Positions 1 to 8,185 of a stretch of 39,880 nucleotides of DNA are shown here, one piece after another. A program made the translations under genes and the position numbers. Every line of letters starts with the position of its first letter. The first letter of the stretch is position 1. This stretch comes from Gemmatimonadaceae bacterium (GTDB lineage: Bacteria; Gemmatimonadota; Gemmatimonadetes; Gemmatimonadales; Gemmatimonadaceae), in assembly GCA_025362035.1 (NCBI GenBank), contig JANYIN010000040.1, positions 1 through 39,880 of the forward strand, given 5' to 3'. Under the pieces are notes generated by a model. The model saw only the letters and a list, made by a program, of their open reading frames with translations, did not search any database and was not told the DNA's origin.

Positions 1-786
1 CAGCGACGGAGAGATTGGCCATCCTGCCGCGATACTCCTGGCGCGCAGCGCCTCATCGACGCGCTCGGACAGTTGACGAAGGATGCCAAGGCGCGCTCCG
101 TCCATCCACACCGCGAACTCGTCGCCCCCGATACGCGCCACGAGATCCGACGTCCGTAGCGTGCTCTTGAGCACAGCCGCCGCCGCCCGCAAGGCGGTGT
201 CACCGGCCTGGTGCCCGTGTAGGTCATTGATGCTCTTGAGGCCATCCAGATCCGCATAGAGCACCGTCGATTCACTCCCGGACCGCTTGGCGGCGCTGAG
301 TCGGGGCAGAACGCTCAGCTCGAAGCCGCGCCGGTTGTAGACATCCGTGAGCGGATCGACAAGCGCCGTCTGTTCAATGATCGACTGCAGGCGATGGCGT
401 TCCGACGCGAATCTGATCACACGGGCGAGTGATCGACCCAGCAACTCATCCTTGCCAAGAAACTCCTGGGCACCCTCTCGCAATGCCTGGAGTCCGATTG
501 CCTCGTCCGTCGTACCGGTCAGGACCACGACGGGCACGCGCGGATGGGCTTCCCGCAAGGCGGCAAGCGTGGCAAGGCCGGCGCTGTCCGGAAGGTTCAG
601 GTCGAGGAGGACGAGGTAGTCGCGATTCACCGATGTATCGAGCCGCGCGATGGCGTTGGCCAACCGCTGCTCGAACACCACACGAAACTCGTGCGGCTGG
701 CGTGCGAGCGACGCCCGCACCAAGGCCTGATCGCCCAGACTGTCCTCGACGACGAGGACGTCGATACCGTCATCGCTACGCATCAT
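1..786 (-). CDS. REC-GGDEF response regulator (probable diguanylate cyclase), 3' end outside window
   Basis: Reading leftward from 786, the protein begins MMRSDDGIDVLVVEDSLGD and is open to the window edge (262 residues seen). Residues 8-125 form a receiver domain with the acidic pair in VVED, the phosphoacceptor Asp in LLDLNLP, Thr in VVLTGT and Lys in LGKDE. A GGDEF domain follows: DPLTDVYNRRGFE, the metal-binding Asp in YADLDGLK and an intact GGDEF signature in ARIGGDEFAV. It should make cyclic-di-GMP under phosphorylation control. Its ATG (786-784) overlaps the TGA (785-783) of the receiver gene upstream, which is itself coupled to a multi-PAS kinase, so the three are one signalling unit. 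The C-terminus, and any EAL domain, cannot be seen. Confidence 0.9.
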   Translation of the reverse strand, partial: MMRSDDGIDVLVVEDSLGDQALVRASLARQPHEFRVVFEQRLANAIARLDTSVNRDYLVLLDLNLPDSAGLATLAALREAHPRVPVVVLTGTTDEAIGLQALREGAQEFLGKDELLGRSLARVIRFASERHRLQSIIEQTALVDPLTDVYNRRGFELSVLPRLSAAKRSGSESTVLYADLDGLKSINDLHGHQAGDTALRAAAAVLKSTLRTSDLVARIGGDEFAVWMDGARLGILRQLSERVDEALRARSIAAGWPISPSL

Positions 787-1244
787 GCTCGGATATCCTC
801 GTCACCGGCACTCGCGGCAGGGGCCGCGAGCCAGCGGGGTTCAATGTGATGAATGGCGTTGAGCAAATCATCCACGCACAGCGGCTTGAGGAGGTAGGCC
901 GAGGCGCCAAGGCTCGTGGCTTTGTCCATGTCACACTCCGAATCCGAACCGGTCAGCATGATGATCGGGAGGCCGGCAAGCGCGGCGTCCTGACGCGCCT
1001 GTTCGAGCACTTCCAACCCGGTAAGCCGTGGCATGTTGATGTCGAGCAGCACGAGGTGCGGACGCGACACGGTCGCGAACTTTCCGCTGCGCCGCAGGAA
1101 GGCCATTGCCTCTTCGCCGTCACGGGCGATCGTGACATGACTGCGGAGCCCAGACCGCTCGACCGCGACGCACGTGAGTCGAACGTCGCCCGCATTGTCA
1201 TCCACCACGAGCAGCTCGATGACAGACTCCATGGGTGCGATCAT
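783..1244 (-). CDS. Single-domain response regulator, Rcp1 type
   Basis: 153 residues, starting MIAPMESVIELLVVDDNAGD. It is a stand-alone receiver with Asp15/Asp16 as the acidic pair, Asp68 in LVLLDINMPR as phosphoacceptor, Thr98 in IIMLTGS and Lys120 in YLLKP. The wording (VVDDNAGDVRL, GEEAMAFLRRSG) matches the Rcp1-like receivers that usually pair with phytochrome-class histidine kinases. The frame is open much further upstream, but the start at 1244 is chosen because it overlaps the kinase stop (ATG 1244-1242, TGA 1243-1241) and lies directly before the domain. The gene downstream overlaps in the same ATGA manner. It has no output domain, so it probably acts by protein contact or phosphotransfer, possibly to the adjacent REC-GGDEF protein (inference). 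Confidence 0.92.
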   Translation of the reverse strand: MIAPMESVIELLVVDDNAGDVRLTCVAVERSGLRSHVTIARDGEEAMAFLRRSGKFATVSRPHLVLLDINMPRLTGLEVLEQARQDAALAGLPIIMLTGSDSECDMDKATSLGASAYLLKPLCVDDLLNAIHHIEPRWLAAPAASAGDEDIRA

Positions 1245-3991
1245 TGCGTGCCTTCCCGGGAGCCGATGTGGGCGGGCAGCGAAAAAGTGAAGCTCGATCC
1301 ACCGCCGACCTGCGATTGCACCCGGATCTGTCCTCCATGCCGCTCGACGATGCGCTTGCAGAGACTCAATCCGATGCCCGTGCCGGGGTATTCCTCGCGC
1401 GTGTGCAGTCTGGAGAACACGTCGAAGATGCGTTCGTGGTATTCGGGAGCGATACCGATGCCGTTGTCCACCACCGTGAACCCCCAGTAGTGTCCATCTG
1501 GCACCGCGGCGATGGCAACATGCGGCTGCGTTTCTCCGCGGAACTTGATGGCGTTCGCAATCAGGTTCTGGAACAGCTGCTTCACCAACGGCGCGTCCCC
1601 GAGCACTGCAGGAAGCGCCCCCACCGTGATGCGGGCGCCCGACTCCTGAATGGCAATGCCAAGATCCCGCATCACCGTCTGCACGATGCCGGCGCAATCC
1701 ACCATGGATCGAGCCATGTCGCGCGAACCGACCCGTGAATACGCAAGGAGATCCTTGATGAGCTGTCGCATGCGGTCCGCTCCCTCCACCGCGAACGCCA
1801 TGTACTCGCGCCCCTCGTCATCGAGCACCGCGGAATATCCACTCGCCAGCAGCTGGGTATAGCTGGACACCATACGCAACGGCTCCTGCAAGTCGTGGGA
1901 GGCGACATGCGCAAAGTGCTCGAGCTCCTCGTTCGAGCGTGCCAGCTCCGCGGTCTGCTCGCTGAGCGCCATAGTCCGCTCGGCCACCAGACGCTCGAGG
2001 TCGTCCTTCGAGCGCCGCAGGACCATCTCCGCCTCTCTCGCCTCGGTGACGTCGGAACTCACGACACCCAGGCGATCACCGACCCGCATCACCACCAGGC
2101 GAAGCCAGCGGCGGAGCGTCTCGTGCCGCACTTCGATCTCCACCGGAATACCGGTGTCGTACGCCCCGCGATACAAAGCGAGACGCCCCGAGTCGCGAAG
2201 CGCAGGAAAGAGCGCGTGCATTCCCTGTCCGACCGCAACCGGGCCGGCTGCCCCGAGCAGACGGCTGGCCGACGCGTTCAGGTAGTGGAGTACTCCGTCG
2301 ACGAGCTCGCCCGCGTCATTGCGGACGATATCCCACATCATGAAGGCGTCCGGTGACACGTCCTGCACGGCGCGAAACGTGTCCTCCGCCAGCTGCCGGG
2401 CCGCCTCGGCGTGGCTGGCCTGCGTCAAGTCTTCGCAGTGTCCCACACGATACGTGATGGCGCCGTTCGCATCCGGCACGGCGATGATCGACACGCGCAA
2501 GGGAAACTGCGAGCCGTCCTTTCGCCGGTGCACCGTTTCAAAGACGAGATGTTCGGTGCTGGCGATCCGTTCGACGAGACGCATGTTGGCGGCGTCATCG
2601 TCCATTCCATGAATGTGCGAGAGCGGCTTCCCGTCGAGCTCACCCGCCTGGTATCCGTGCATTCGCGCGAAGGCGGGATTCGCGGTGACGATGTGCGTCT
2701 GTTCCGCATCGATGAGGACGACGCCGAAGGCGCTGTGTTGAAAGACCAATTCCCATCGCCGGAGAGACTCGACCGCCATGCGCTGATCGTGAATGTCAGT
2801 GCAGGTCCCGAACCACTTCACGATCTTGCCGCTCGTATCACGCACGGGACAGGCGCGCCCGAGATGCCAGCGGTACGCTCCGTCCGACGCGCGTTTGAAG
2901 CGGTATTCGACCTCGTAGGGATCGCCCGTGGTAAATGCCGCCGTCCAGCGCCGCACGCATTCGGCGCGGTCGTCCGGGTGCAGCACGGGCTCCCACCCCC
3001 ACCCGCGTGTCTCGTCCAGCGACATGCCGGTGTACTCGAACCAGTGCCGGTTGTAGTAGTCGAGATCTCCGTCCGGCTCCGCCGTCCAGACGATCTGCGG
3101 GATGGCGTCGGCCAACGTTCGGAGCTGGCTCTCTCGCAACTCCGCGGACAACCGTCCAGCGCGTTCATCCTCGAGACTGCGTTCGCGAGTCACGTCCCGC
3201 GAAATGCCGATGACCCCCACGACCTCACCGTCACTGCCCAGCAGGGGACGCTTGGTCGTCGCCATGACACGGTTCGTTCCACAGAGTAACCCGTTCAATT
3301 CGAACTGCTGGACTGCTGCCGTAGCGACGACCACGTCGTCCTCGCGTCGCGCCTGTTGCCCTACGGGCGTCGGGAACAATTCCTCGATCGTGCGCCCGAT
3401 GATCTCGTCCGCTGGTATGCCGAGTAGCCGCACACACGCCGCATTGACCATCGTGAACCGCGATTGACGATCCTTGAGATATACCGCGTCGGGTATTCCG
3501 TCCACGATCGTCCTCAACAGCGTGTTGCTAAGCCGCAACTCCCGCTGCCCGGCACGAAGCTCCGCTTCGGCTTCGCGCGCGCGGGCGTGAGACCACTCGC
3601 TTTCCGAGCAGTCGCGGATCACGGCACTGAACAGCACCTCGTCATGGTCCCGCGAGACACCAAGTGACACTTCCATCGGAAATTCGGAGCCATCGCTCCT
3701 CCGGCCCACCAGACGCGCCGGCTGCCCGCCCAGGCGGCCCTCGTTCCTTGCCGCAAAGCGCGCCAGCCCCTTCGAATGCGCAGCCCAGAAGCTCTCGGGC
3801 ACGATTGCCGTGAGCGGCATCCCGAGCGCATTGATCTCCGCATAGCCAAACATTTCCGTCGCGGCGCGATTCCAGGACGTGATGATACCCTGGCCATTGG
3901 CACCGATAATCGCATCGAGCGCCGCGTCCATCACGGCGCGTAGATGTCCGTTGCTGGATGACGGATGTTGGTGGCGCAGCGTAGATCTCAT
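1241..3991 (-). CDS. Multi-PAS sensor histidine kinase
   Basis: 916 residues without membrane segments, so a cytoplasmic sensor. Five PAS-type regions are visible, roughly at residues 15-130, 150-270, 290-405, 410-525 and 535-655; the third carries a typical PAC end (VKWFGTCTDIHDQ). A coiled linker (residues 656-690) leads to a HisKA domain with the phosphoacceptor His699 in VASHDLQEPLRM, then HATPase_c with N813 in the N box, VDNGIGI at 841-847 and GTGIGL at 870-875. The SHDLQEPLR form of the H box is the one found in bacteriophytochrome-like kinases, but no GAF/PHY chromophore region is present. The stop overlaps the start of the Rcp1-type receiver, its likely partner. The ligand or redox signal is unknown. 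Confidence 0.92.
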   Translation of the reverse strand: MRSTLRHQHPSSSNGHLRAVMDAALDAIIGANGQGIITSWNRAATEMFGYAEINALGMPLTAIVPESFWAAHSKGLARFAARNEGRLGGQPARLVGRRSDGSEFPMEVSLGVSRDHDEVLFSAVIRDCSESEWSHARAREAEAELRAGQRELRLSNTLLRTIVDGIPDAVYLKDRQSRFTMVNAACVRLLGIPADEIIGRTIEELFPTPVGQQARREDDVVVATAAVQQFELNGLLCGTNRVMATTKRPLLGSDGEVVGVIGISRDVTRERSLEDERAGRLSAELRESQLRTLADAIPQIVWTAEPDGDLDYYNRHWFEYTGMSLDETRGWGWEPVLHPDDRAECVRRWTAAFTTGDPYEVEYRFKRASDGAYRWHLGRACPVRDTSGKIVKWFGTCTDIHDQRMAVESLRRWELVFQHSAFGVVLIDAEQTHIVTANPAFARMHGYQAGELDGKPLSHIHGMDDDAANMRLVERIASTEHLVFETVHRRKDGSQFPLRVSIIAVPDANGAITYRVGHCEDLTQASHAEAARQLAEDTFRAVQDVSPDAFMMWDIVRNDAGELVDGVLHYLNASASRLLGAAGPVAVGQGMHALFPALRDSGRLALYRGAYDTGIPVEIEVRHETLRRWLRLVVMRVGDRLGVVSSDVTEAREAEMVLRRSKDDLERLVAERTMALSEQTAELARSNEELEHFAHVASHDLQEPLRMVSSYTQLLASGYSAVLDDEGREYMAFAVEGADRMRQLIKDLLAYSRVGSRDMARSMVDCAGIVQTVMRDLGIAIQESGARITVGALPAVLGDAPLVKQLFQNLIANAIKFRGETQPHVAIAAVPDGHYWGFTVVDNGIGIAPEYHERIFDVFSRLHTREEYPGTGIGLSLCKRIVERHGGQIRVQSQVGGGSSFTFSLPAHIGSREGTQ

Positions 3992-4198
3992 GGGCCCGCG
4001 TCAGGTGGGGAAGGGAATGGCGGACGGGCGCCACACGCTGAGTATCGGTCGTGTCGCTCTGACACTGAACGGCGCGCACGTAATTGTGATGATCCATCGG
4101 CTGTACGCCGCTTGGGCCGCGACACAATCACACAGAGCAGATCAGGAACAAACGCTGCTCAGCGCGAGTACCGGGCGTGTCCTGTCCCGGAGAGACGC

Positions 4199-5080
4199 AT
4201 GAAGTTGGTCCCAGTCCTGTGCGCTGTGTTCACTCTCCCGTTGATGTGTGTGGGAGGGCAATCAGCCCCGCCCTCCCCACGACAGCGCCCAGCAACGGCG
4301 GTCACCGAGTCGTTCCAGGCCATGTCCGCGCTCTTTGCGGGGCGGCTGATCCAGGCATTCGACGCCATACCAGCGAACAGGTATGACTATGCGCCGACCT
4401 CGGCACAGCAGACCGTAGGATTCGTCGCCCGGCACCTTGTGGACGCGAACTATGGCTTGTGCGAACGGTTTGCTGAAATGGAACGCCCACGACCAGCCAC
4501 CGAAGTACGTGTGGACACGGCCGGGGCGAAGTGGCCCAAGGACACACTCCTCGTGCAGCTGAAGGCATCCTTTACCTTCTGCGCCACCGCCTTTTCACGG
4601 GTGGATGACAGCAAACTGGCAGACGAACTCGCGGTGGGACCACCAACCGCGGGCCAGACGCAGCAGCGGGCGCGTAGCCTCCTTCTGTTCGTCACCGACC
4701 TCGCCGAGCACTATAGCCAGGTCGCGAGCTACATGCGGTTGATTGGGCTGGTGCCGCCATCGGCGATACCGCCGGGACAACACACGGTCGTCCAGCTCCC
4801 CGCCGCGATGCTGGCACGATACGTCGGCACATACGACATCCCGCCAAGCACGTTACTCGGCTCGCCCCGACTGGTACTCGCCGTGACTCTGACGGATGAC
4901 GAGCTGCTCGTGACCCCTCCTTCCCAGCCAACAGCTCGGCTCTGGCCGGAGTCCGACACGGAATTCTTTCTCAAGGAAGTGAACGCGCAAGTCACGTTCA
5001 CGCGGAACGCCAGTGGAGCAGTGACCGGGCTCGTCCTGCACTACAACGGGGAGGACCGACCGGGAACGAAAATCAAGTGA
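4199..5080 (+). CDS. Secreted DinB-like protein with C-terminal DUF3471-like domain
   Basis: 293 residues starting MKLVPVLCAVFTLPLMCVGG, a plausible signal peptide. Residues 35-185 resemble a DinB four-helix bundle (ESFQAMSALFAGRLIQAFDAI; FVARHLVDANYG with His79; LLLFVTDLAEHYSQVASYM with His171). DinB proteins often bind a divalent metal through three His; here only two are in the usual places, so metal binding is uncertain. Residues 205-293 (LARYVGTYDI, EFFLKEVNAQVTF, GLVLHYNGEDRPGTKI) resemble the small beta-domain (DUF3471 type) that usually follows beta-lactamase-fold hydrolases. The frame is open upstream, but translation is taken from 4199 because the signal sequence begins there. It is divergent from the kinase operon and ends 12 bases before the convergent tetR gene. 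Function unknown. Confidence 0.75.
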   Translation: MKLVPVLCAVFTLPLMCVGGQSAPPSPRQRPATAVTESFQAMSALFAGRLIQAFDAIPANRYDYAPTSAQQTVGFVARHLVDANYGLCERFAEMERPRPATEVRVDTAGAKWPKDTLLVQLKASFTFCATAFSRVDDSKLADELAVGPPTAGQTQQRARSLLLFVTDLAEHYSQVASYMRLIGLVPPSAIPPGQHTVVQLPAAMLARYVGTYDIPPSTLLGSPRLVLAVTLTDDELLVTPPSQPTARLWPESDTEFFLKEVNAQVTFTRNASGAVTGLVLHYNGEDRPGTKIK

Positions 5081-5092
5081 CGAGCCATGCGA

Positions 5093-5692
5093 TCACGACT
5101 TGAGGTTCAATCCCCTCAACACGGTCTCGAGCACCAGTCGCAACAACGGCTCGCGCTTCTCGCCGATGTGCTGAGCAACCAGCTTCGGATGATGAAACGC
5201 CATCAGTGAGTCGCTGATCACGTGCGCCATCGCTTCGGGATCCGCGTCGCGCAGACGTCGCTTTGCAATCGCTTCTCTGACCAGTCCCACGAGCTGTCCG
5301 TGCATTGCGTCCATGTGCCGCTGTGCGAATGGCTTCTGGACGGCCGTTGAAAGATCAAAGGCTTTATAGAGCTCCGGGTCGTGAAGGACCTTTGCGACTT
5401 TCGCGCGATGGAGCACGAGCATCCAGGACAGCATCCTGTCGGTCGGCTCGCCGCGCTTGCGACAAACGGCTTCGAGGCTCTCGTCGATTGCACTGAGCCA
5501 TCGCTCCGAGACCGCGTCGAAGAGTGCCGCCTTGTCCGCGAAGTGCGCATAGAGGGCGGCGTGACTCAGGCCGAGCTCGCGCGCGATATCCGTCAGCCGA
5601 ACCTTGTCGAAGCCGTCTTCGCGCATCTTCGCCATGGTCGCGTCAATGGCCTTTGTCCTGATCTCCGACGCGGTGAGTCCGGTTCTCGGCAT
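5093..5692 (-). CDS. TetR family transcriptional regulator
   Basis: 199 residues, the usual TetR length. Residues 10-57 form the N-terminal helix-turn-helix (IRTKAIDATMAKMREDGFDKV, then LTDIARELGLSHAALYAHFADKAALFDAV), with the family-typical recognition pattern SHAALYAHFADK. The remaining helices form the ligand and dimer domain, too diverged to name a ligand. It is transcribed divergently from an aldo/keto reductase, and a perfect inverted repeat lies between them at 5751-5784. The simplest reading is a repressor of the reductase gene and perhaps of itself. Confidence 0.93.
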   Translation of the reverse strand: MPRTGLTASEIRTKAIDATMAKMREDGFDKVRLTDIARELGLSHAALYAHFADKAALFDAVSERWLSAIDESLEAVCRKRGEPTDRMLSWMLVLHRAKVAKVLHDPELYKAFDLSTAVQKPFAQRHMDAMHGQLVGLVREAIAKRRLRDADPEAMAHVISDSLMAFHHPKLVAQHIGEKREPLLRLVLETVLRGLNLKS

Positions 5693-5750
5693 GAATTCAG
5701 TGTAGGAACAGTCGTCGGGAAGTCAATCAATAATTACAGCTTCGTCCCGT

Positions 5751-5784
5751 TGTAACTTACATAGTTGACTCAATGTAAGTTACA
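5751..5784. promoter_or_regulatory. Probable TetR operator: perfect 12-bp inverted repeat
   Basis: TGTAACTTACAT (5751-5762) and ATGTAAGTTACA (5773-5784) are exact reverse complements separated by 10 bases. The element sits in an AT-rich island within otherwise GC-rich DNA, 59 bases from the tetR start and 31 bases from the reductase start. Size and position fit a TetR-family dimer site. A further half-site, AATGTAAC, follows at 5795-5802. That the neighbouring TetR binds here is inference. Confidence 0.75.
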
Positions 5785-5793
5785 TAATATTGT
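5765..5793 (+). promoter_or_regulatory. Possible sigma-70 promoter of the aldo/keto reductase
   Basis: TTGACT (5765-5770) and TATTGT (5788-5793) are 17 bases apart, a fair match to -35 and -10 hexamers. The right arm of the inverted repeat fills the spacer, so a bound repressor would block polymerase. The -10 is weak (4 of 6) and no start site is known. Confidence 0.4.
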
Positions 5794-5814
5794 TAATGTA
5801 ACCACGGAGACGAA

Positions 5815-6681
5815 ATGATGAAGCAGGATCACGCGTTCACGCTGCCCCAGACCTCCATCCGCCTGAACCGTATGGGCTACGGCGCCATGCAACTCGCCGG
5901 TCCGCATGTCTTCGGTCCACCCAGGGACGTGGACGCGGCCATGGCTGTATTGCGTGAAGCCGTCGCACTCGGCGTGAATCACATCGACACCAGCGACTTT
6001 TACGGCCCGTACGTCACGAACCAGATCATCAGGAGGGCGCTGCATCCGTATAGTGACGACCTGACGATCGTCACCAAGGTGGGCGCACTCCGTGGCGCGG
6101 ATGGCTCCTGGAATGCCGCGATTGGAAGGCAGGAACTGATCGATGCCGTGCACAGCAACCTTCGAAATCTCGATGTCGAGGCACTCGACGTCGTCAATCT
6201 TCGCGTGGGTCCGCCTATCGCCGAAGAAGATGGCTCGATCGGCGAACCCTTCTCCGTGCTCGCGGACCTTCAGCGCAAGGGATTGATTCGTCATCTGGGC
6301 CTCAGCACGGTGACGACGACTCAGGTGGCCGAATGCGAGCAGATTGCGCCAGTCGTGTGCGTGCAGAACCAGTACAACGTCGCGCATCGCAAGGACGACG
6401 CGTTCATCGAGGCGCTCGCAGGGCGAGGTATCGCCTTCGTTCCGTATTTTCCCCTTGGCGGATTCTCGCCCCTTCAGTCGTCGACACTCGATACGATTGC
6501 GGCATCCATCGAGCGGACACCCATGCAAGTGGCACTGGCCTGGCTCCTGCAGCGGTCTCCCAACATCCTGCTGATCCCGGGAACGTCGTCGGTGAAGCAC
6601 CTGCACGAGAACCTGGACGCTGGCAACCTGGTGTTGACGCCAGACATGGTTGCTGAACTCGATATGATCGCAGCGAAGTAA
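5815..6681 (+). CDS. pdxI: Aldo/keto reductase, pyridoxal 4-reductase (PdxI/YdbC) type
   Basis: 288 residues. The protein follows the Escherichia coli PdxI (YdbC) pattern closely: RMGYGAMQLAGPHVFGPPRD, NHIDTSDFYGPYVTNQ, VVNLRVGPP, YFPLGGFSPLQSSTL, MQVALAWLLQRSPN and ILLIPGTSSVKHL. That enzyme reduces pyridoxal to pyridoxine with NADPH in vitamin B6 salvage. Of the AKR catalytic tetrad, Asp58, Tyr63 and Lys88 are present; the His position reads NLR, as I recall it also does in YdbC. The start at 5815 has GGAGA at 5806-5810; ATG 5818 is an alternative. It is probably controlled by the divergent TetR. I am confident of the family and moderately so of the substrate. Confidence 0.88.
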   Translation: MMKQDHAFTLPQTSIRLNRMGYGAMQLAGPHVFGPPRDVDAAMAVLREAVALGVNHIDTSDFYGPYVTNQIIRRALHPYSDDLTIVTKVGALRGADGSWNAAIGRQELIDAVHSNLRNLDVEALDVVNLRVGPPIAEEDGSIGEPFSVLADLQRKGLIRHLGLSTVTTTQVAECEQIAPVVCVQNQYNVAHRKDDAFIEALAGRGIAFVPYFPLGGFSPLQSSTLDTIAASIERTPMQVALAWLLQRSPNILLIPGTSSVKHLHENLDAGNLVLTPDMVAELDMIAAK

Positions 6682-6715
6682 TTCGGGTGTAGACTAGCTT
6701 CTCAAGAGGATCCCC

Positions 6716-7261
6716 ATGACCGCTACTCCGTGGCGCACGCCGCTGATCGTCGCCGTGATAGGCGCCACTCTGGCCGCCCTGCCCGCGAGTGCGCAGCGCA
6801 CCGAGACCGGCCCGTTCGATGCAAAGAGCGGTCGCTTCGGGTCGGCCTTCCCCATCGGCGCCGCCCGTGTCCCGGACACGCTCGCCGTGTCCCAGGCGCG
6901 CGCCTGGTCCATGGTTGGTCTGCTCTTCGCAGACCTCGGCATTCCAGTGAGCGTGATGGACAGCTCGAGCCACGTGCTCGGTGCACTGCGGGTCACACAG
7001 CGCCGGCCCGTAGCGGGCGAGCGGTTATCGCGCCTCCTGGAATGCGGCACGGGCTCCTACGGCCCCAACGCCGAGCGCTATACGGTGCAGCTCACCGCGC
7101 TCGCGAGCGTGCAGGCGCTGGACTCTGTGCACGCCACGGTGCAAACGCGCGTCGGCGGCGTGGCCTCGCCCAATGGCCTCAGCTCCAGCGTCAACTGTTC
7201 GTCCACCGGTGTGCTCGAGGATCGCATCACCGCCGAGTTGCGCAAGCTGATCGGCTCCTGA
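6716..7261 (+). CDS. Secreted protein of unknown function
   Basis: 181 residues. The start at 6716 has a strong ribosome binding site (AAGAGGAT five bases before ATG). Residues 1-27 form a Sec signal peptide ending LAALPASAQ. The mature part has no motif I recognise; it carries two Cys (CGTGSYG and VNCSSTG) that could form a disulfide and a C-terminal helix (EDRITAELRKLIGS). It follows the reductase gene by 34 bases and may be cotranscribed. I do not recognise its function. Confidence 0.75.
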   Translation: MTATPWRTPLIVAVIGATLAALPASAQRTETGPFDAKSGRFGSAFPIGAARVPDTLAVSQARAWSMVGLLFADLGIPVSVMDSSSHVLGALRVTQRRPVAGERLSRLLECGTGSYGPNAERYTVQLTALASVQALDSVHATVQTRVGGVASPNGLSSSVNCSSTGVLEDRITAELRKLIGS

Positions 7262-7267
7262 CGTCAT

Positions 7268-7567
7268 TCACCATGCCAACGTCGCTGCGGCACGTCCTTC
7301 CGCTTGCGATTTCCGATACACGCTCGCGCCACTTGACGAGTTCCACCAGATCAGTGCAGCCGTCACGAGGCATCCAATCAACAGCAACATCACGACCCGC
7401 CCGAACACGTATCGCCCGCCCGTTGAGAAGCCACGTCGCCCGGACACATCTGCCCGCAATTCCCTGTTTTCCCGACACACTAGCCGCACGTAGTCCTGAA
7501 CGAGATGATCGTCGTATTCCCGCGCGCGCCGAAGAAGTTTCGTGCCTCGAATCCGCTCGCGAATCAT
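7268..7567 (-). CDS. Small single-pass membrane protein, paralogue of upstream neighbour
   Basis: 99 residues. A basic, helical N-terminal part (RAREYDDHLVQDYVRLVCRE) is followed by GGRYVFGRVV and one membrane segment (MLLLIGCLVTAALIWW, residues about 59-75), then a short polar tail. RENREL followed by GRYVFG and a membrane helix repeats the layout of the preceding gene (ENAELRV, GRYVFGNVV, membrane helix), so the two are tandem paralogues. Its ATG (7567-7565) overlaps the TGA of that gene. Fourth gene of a compact operon. Function unknown. Confidence 0.6.
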   Translation of the reverse strand: MIRERIRGTKLLRRAREYDDHLVQDYVRLVCRENRELRADVSGRRGFSTGGRYVFGRVVMLLLIGCLVTAALIWWNSSSGASVYRKSQAEGRAAATLAW

Positions 7568-7854
7568 CTCGCTGCCCCCGCGCTCCAGAACACTACCAGC
7601 GCCAGCGCGGCGGAGAGTAGCATCCCCGACACCACGTTCCCGAACACGTACCGCCCGGTTCGCGTGCGCTCGTTGTCGCGCTTCGCCTGAATGCGCACCC
7701 GTAGTTCGGCATTCTCCCGCTCGAGCGCTCGCACCATGCCGAGCGTCTCGGCGTCCGCGTGCCGAGCCGCATACGCGGCGCCCACCACGCGCCGCGCATG
7801 CTGCAACTGGTGCTCGACATCAGCCGGTGTAACCGGCTTACGCCGACTCGACAC
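7564..7854 (-). CDS. Small membrane protein with helical N-terminal part
   Basis: About 96 residues if translation starts at GTG 7854, which overlaps the sigma-like gene by 17 bases. The frame is open further up, but that part (Arg- and Cys-rich) looks like the shadow of the upstream gene. A likely coiled-coil region (MVRALERENAELRVRIQAK) is followed by GRYVFGNVV and one membrane segment (GMLLSAALALVVFW) at the C-terminus. It shares the GRYVFG-plus-membrane-helix layout with the next gene. The start is uncertain, since no ATG occurs before mid-protein. Function unknown; it may anchor or gate a partner from the same operon. Confidence 0.55.
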   Translation of the reverse strand: MSSRRKPVTPADVEHQLQHARRVVGAAYAARHADAETLGMVRALERENAELRVRIQAKRDNERTRTGRYVFGNVVSGMLLSAALALVVFWSAGAAR

Positions 7855-8185
7855 TCGTTGAACGGTAGTCCACGAGCGCTTCCACCTCGTTCGGGGAGAA
7901 ACCGGGATCGCCACCCCACACGGCCCACATGCGCATGATGAGTCGCCGGCGAATGTACGACACATCGGCCTCGTCACGGAAGTCGTAGCGTGTGGGATCG
8001 AGGTTCCACAGCTCCACCATCGCGTCCTGCAGCAGGTCCTTCCGGTCGTCGGTGTTGCGAACCATCAGCCGCGCGAAGCGTCTGAGTGACGGCTCGAGCA
8101 CCTCCCATGACGCCCCGAACGCCAGCACGCCCTCCGCAGTCACCACTCGTCCGCTCGCGGGCGGCAGGAAGTCGCGCATCTCCAT
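7838..8185 (-). CDS. Orphan sigma-70 region-2-like protein
   Basis: 115 residues. Residues about 30-90 (LEPSLRRFARLMVRN, then DRKDLLQDAMVELWNLD, then DVSYIRRRLIMRMW) resemble region 2 of ECF sigma factors, the part that binds the -10 element and core polymerase. Region 4 is absent: the protein stops 25 residues later. The start at 8185 is chosen because ATG (8185-8183) shares a base with the upstream TGA (8187-8185), a reinitiation arrangement. It could be a minimal sigma factor, an anti-termination or copy-control helper, or only structurally similar. I see the resemblance; transcriptional activity is inference. Confidence 0.6.
   Translation of the reverse strand: MEMRDFLPPASGRVVTAEGVLAFGASWEVLEPSLRRFARLMVRNTDDRKDLLQDAMVELWNLDPTRYDFRDEADVSYIRRRLIMRMWAVWGGDPGFSPNEVEALVDYRSTSVESA

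Noticed and set aside
5765..5790. Promoter TTGACT with -10 TAATAT
   Set aside because: The spacer would be 14 bases, too short; the 17-base alternative with TATTGT was kept at low confidence.
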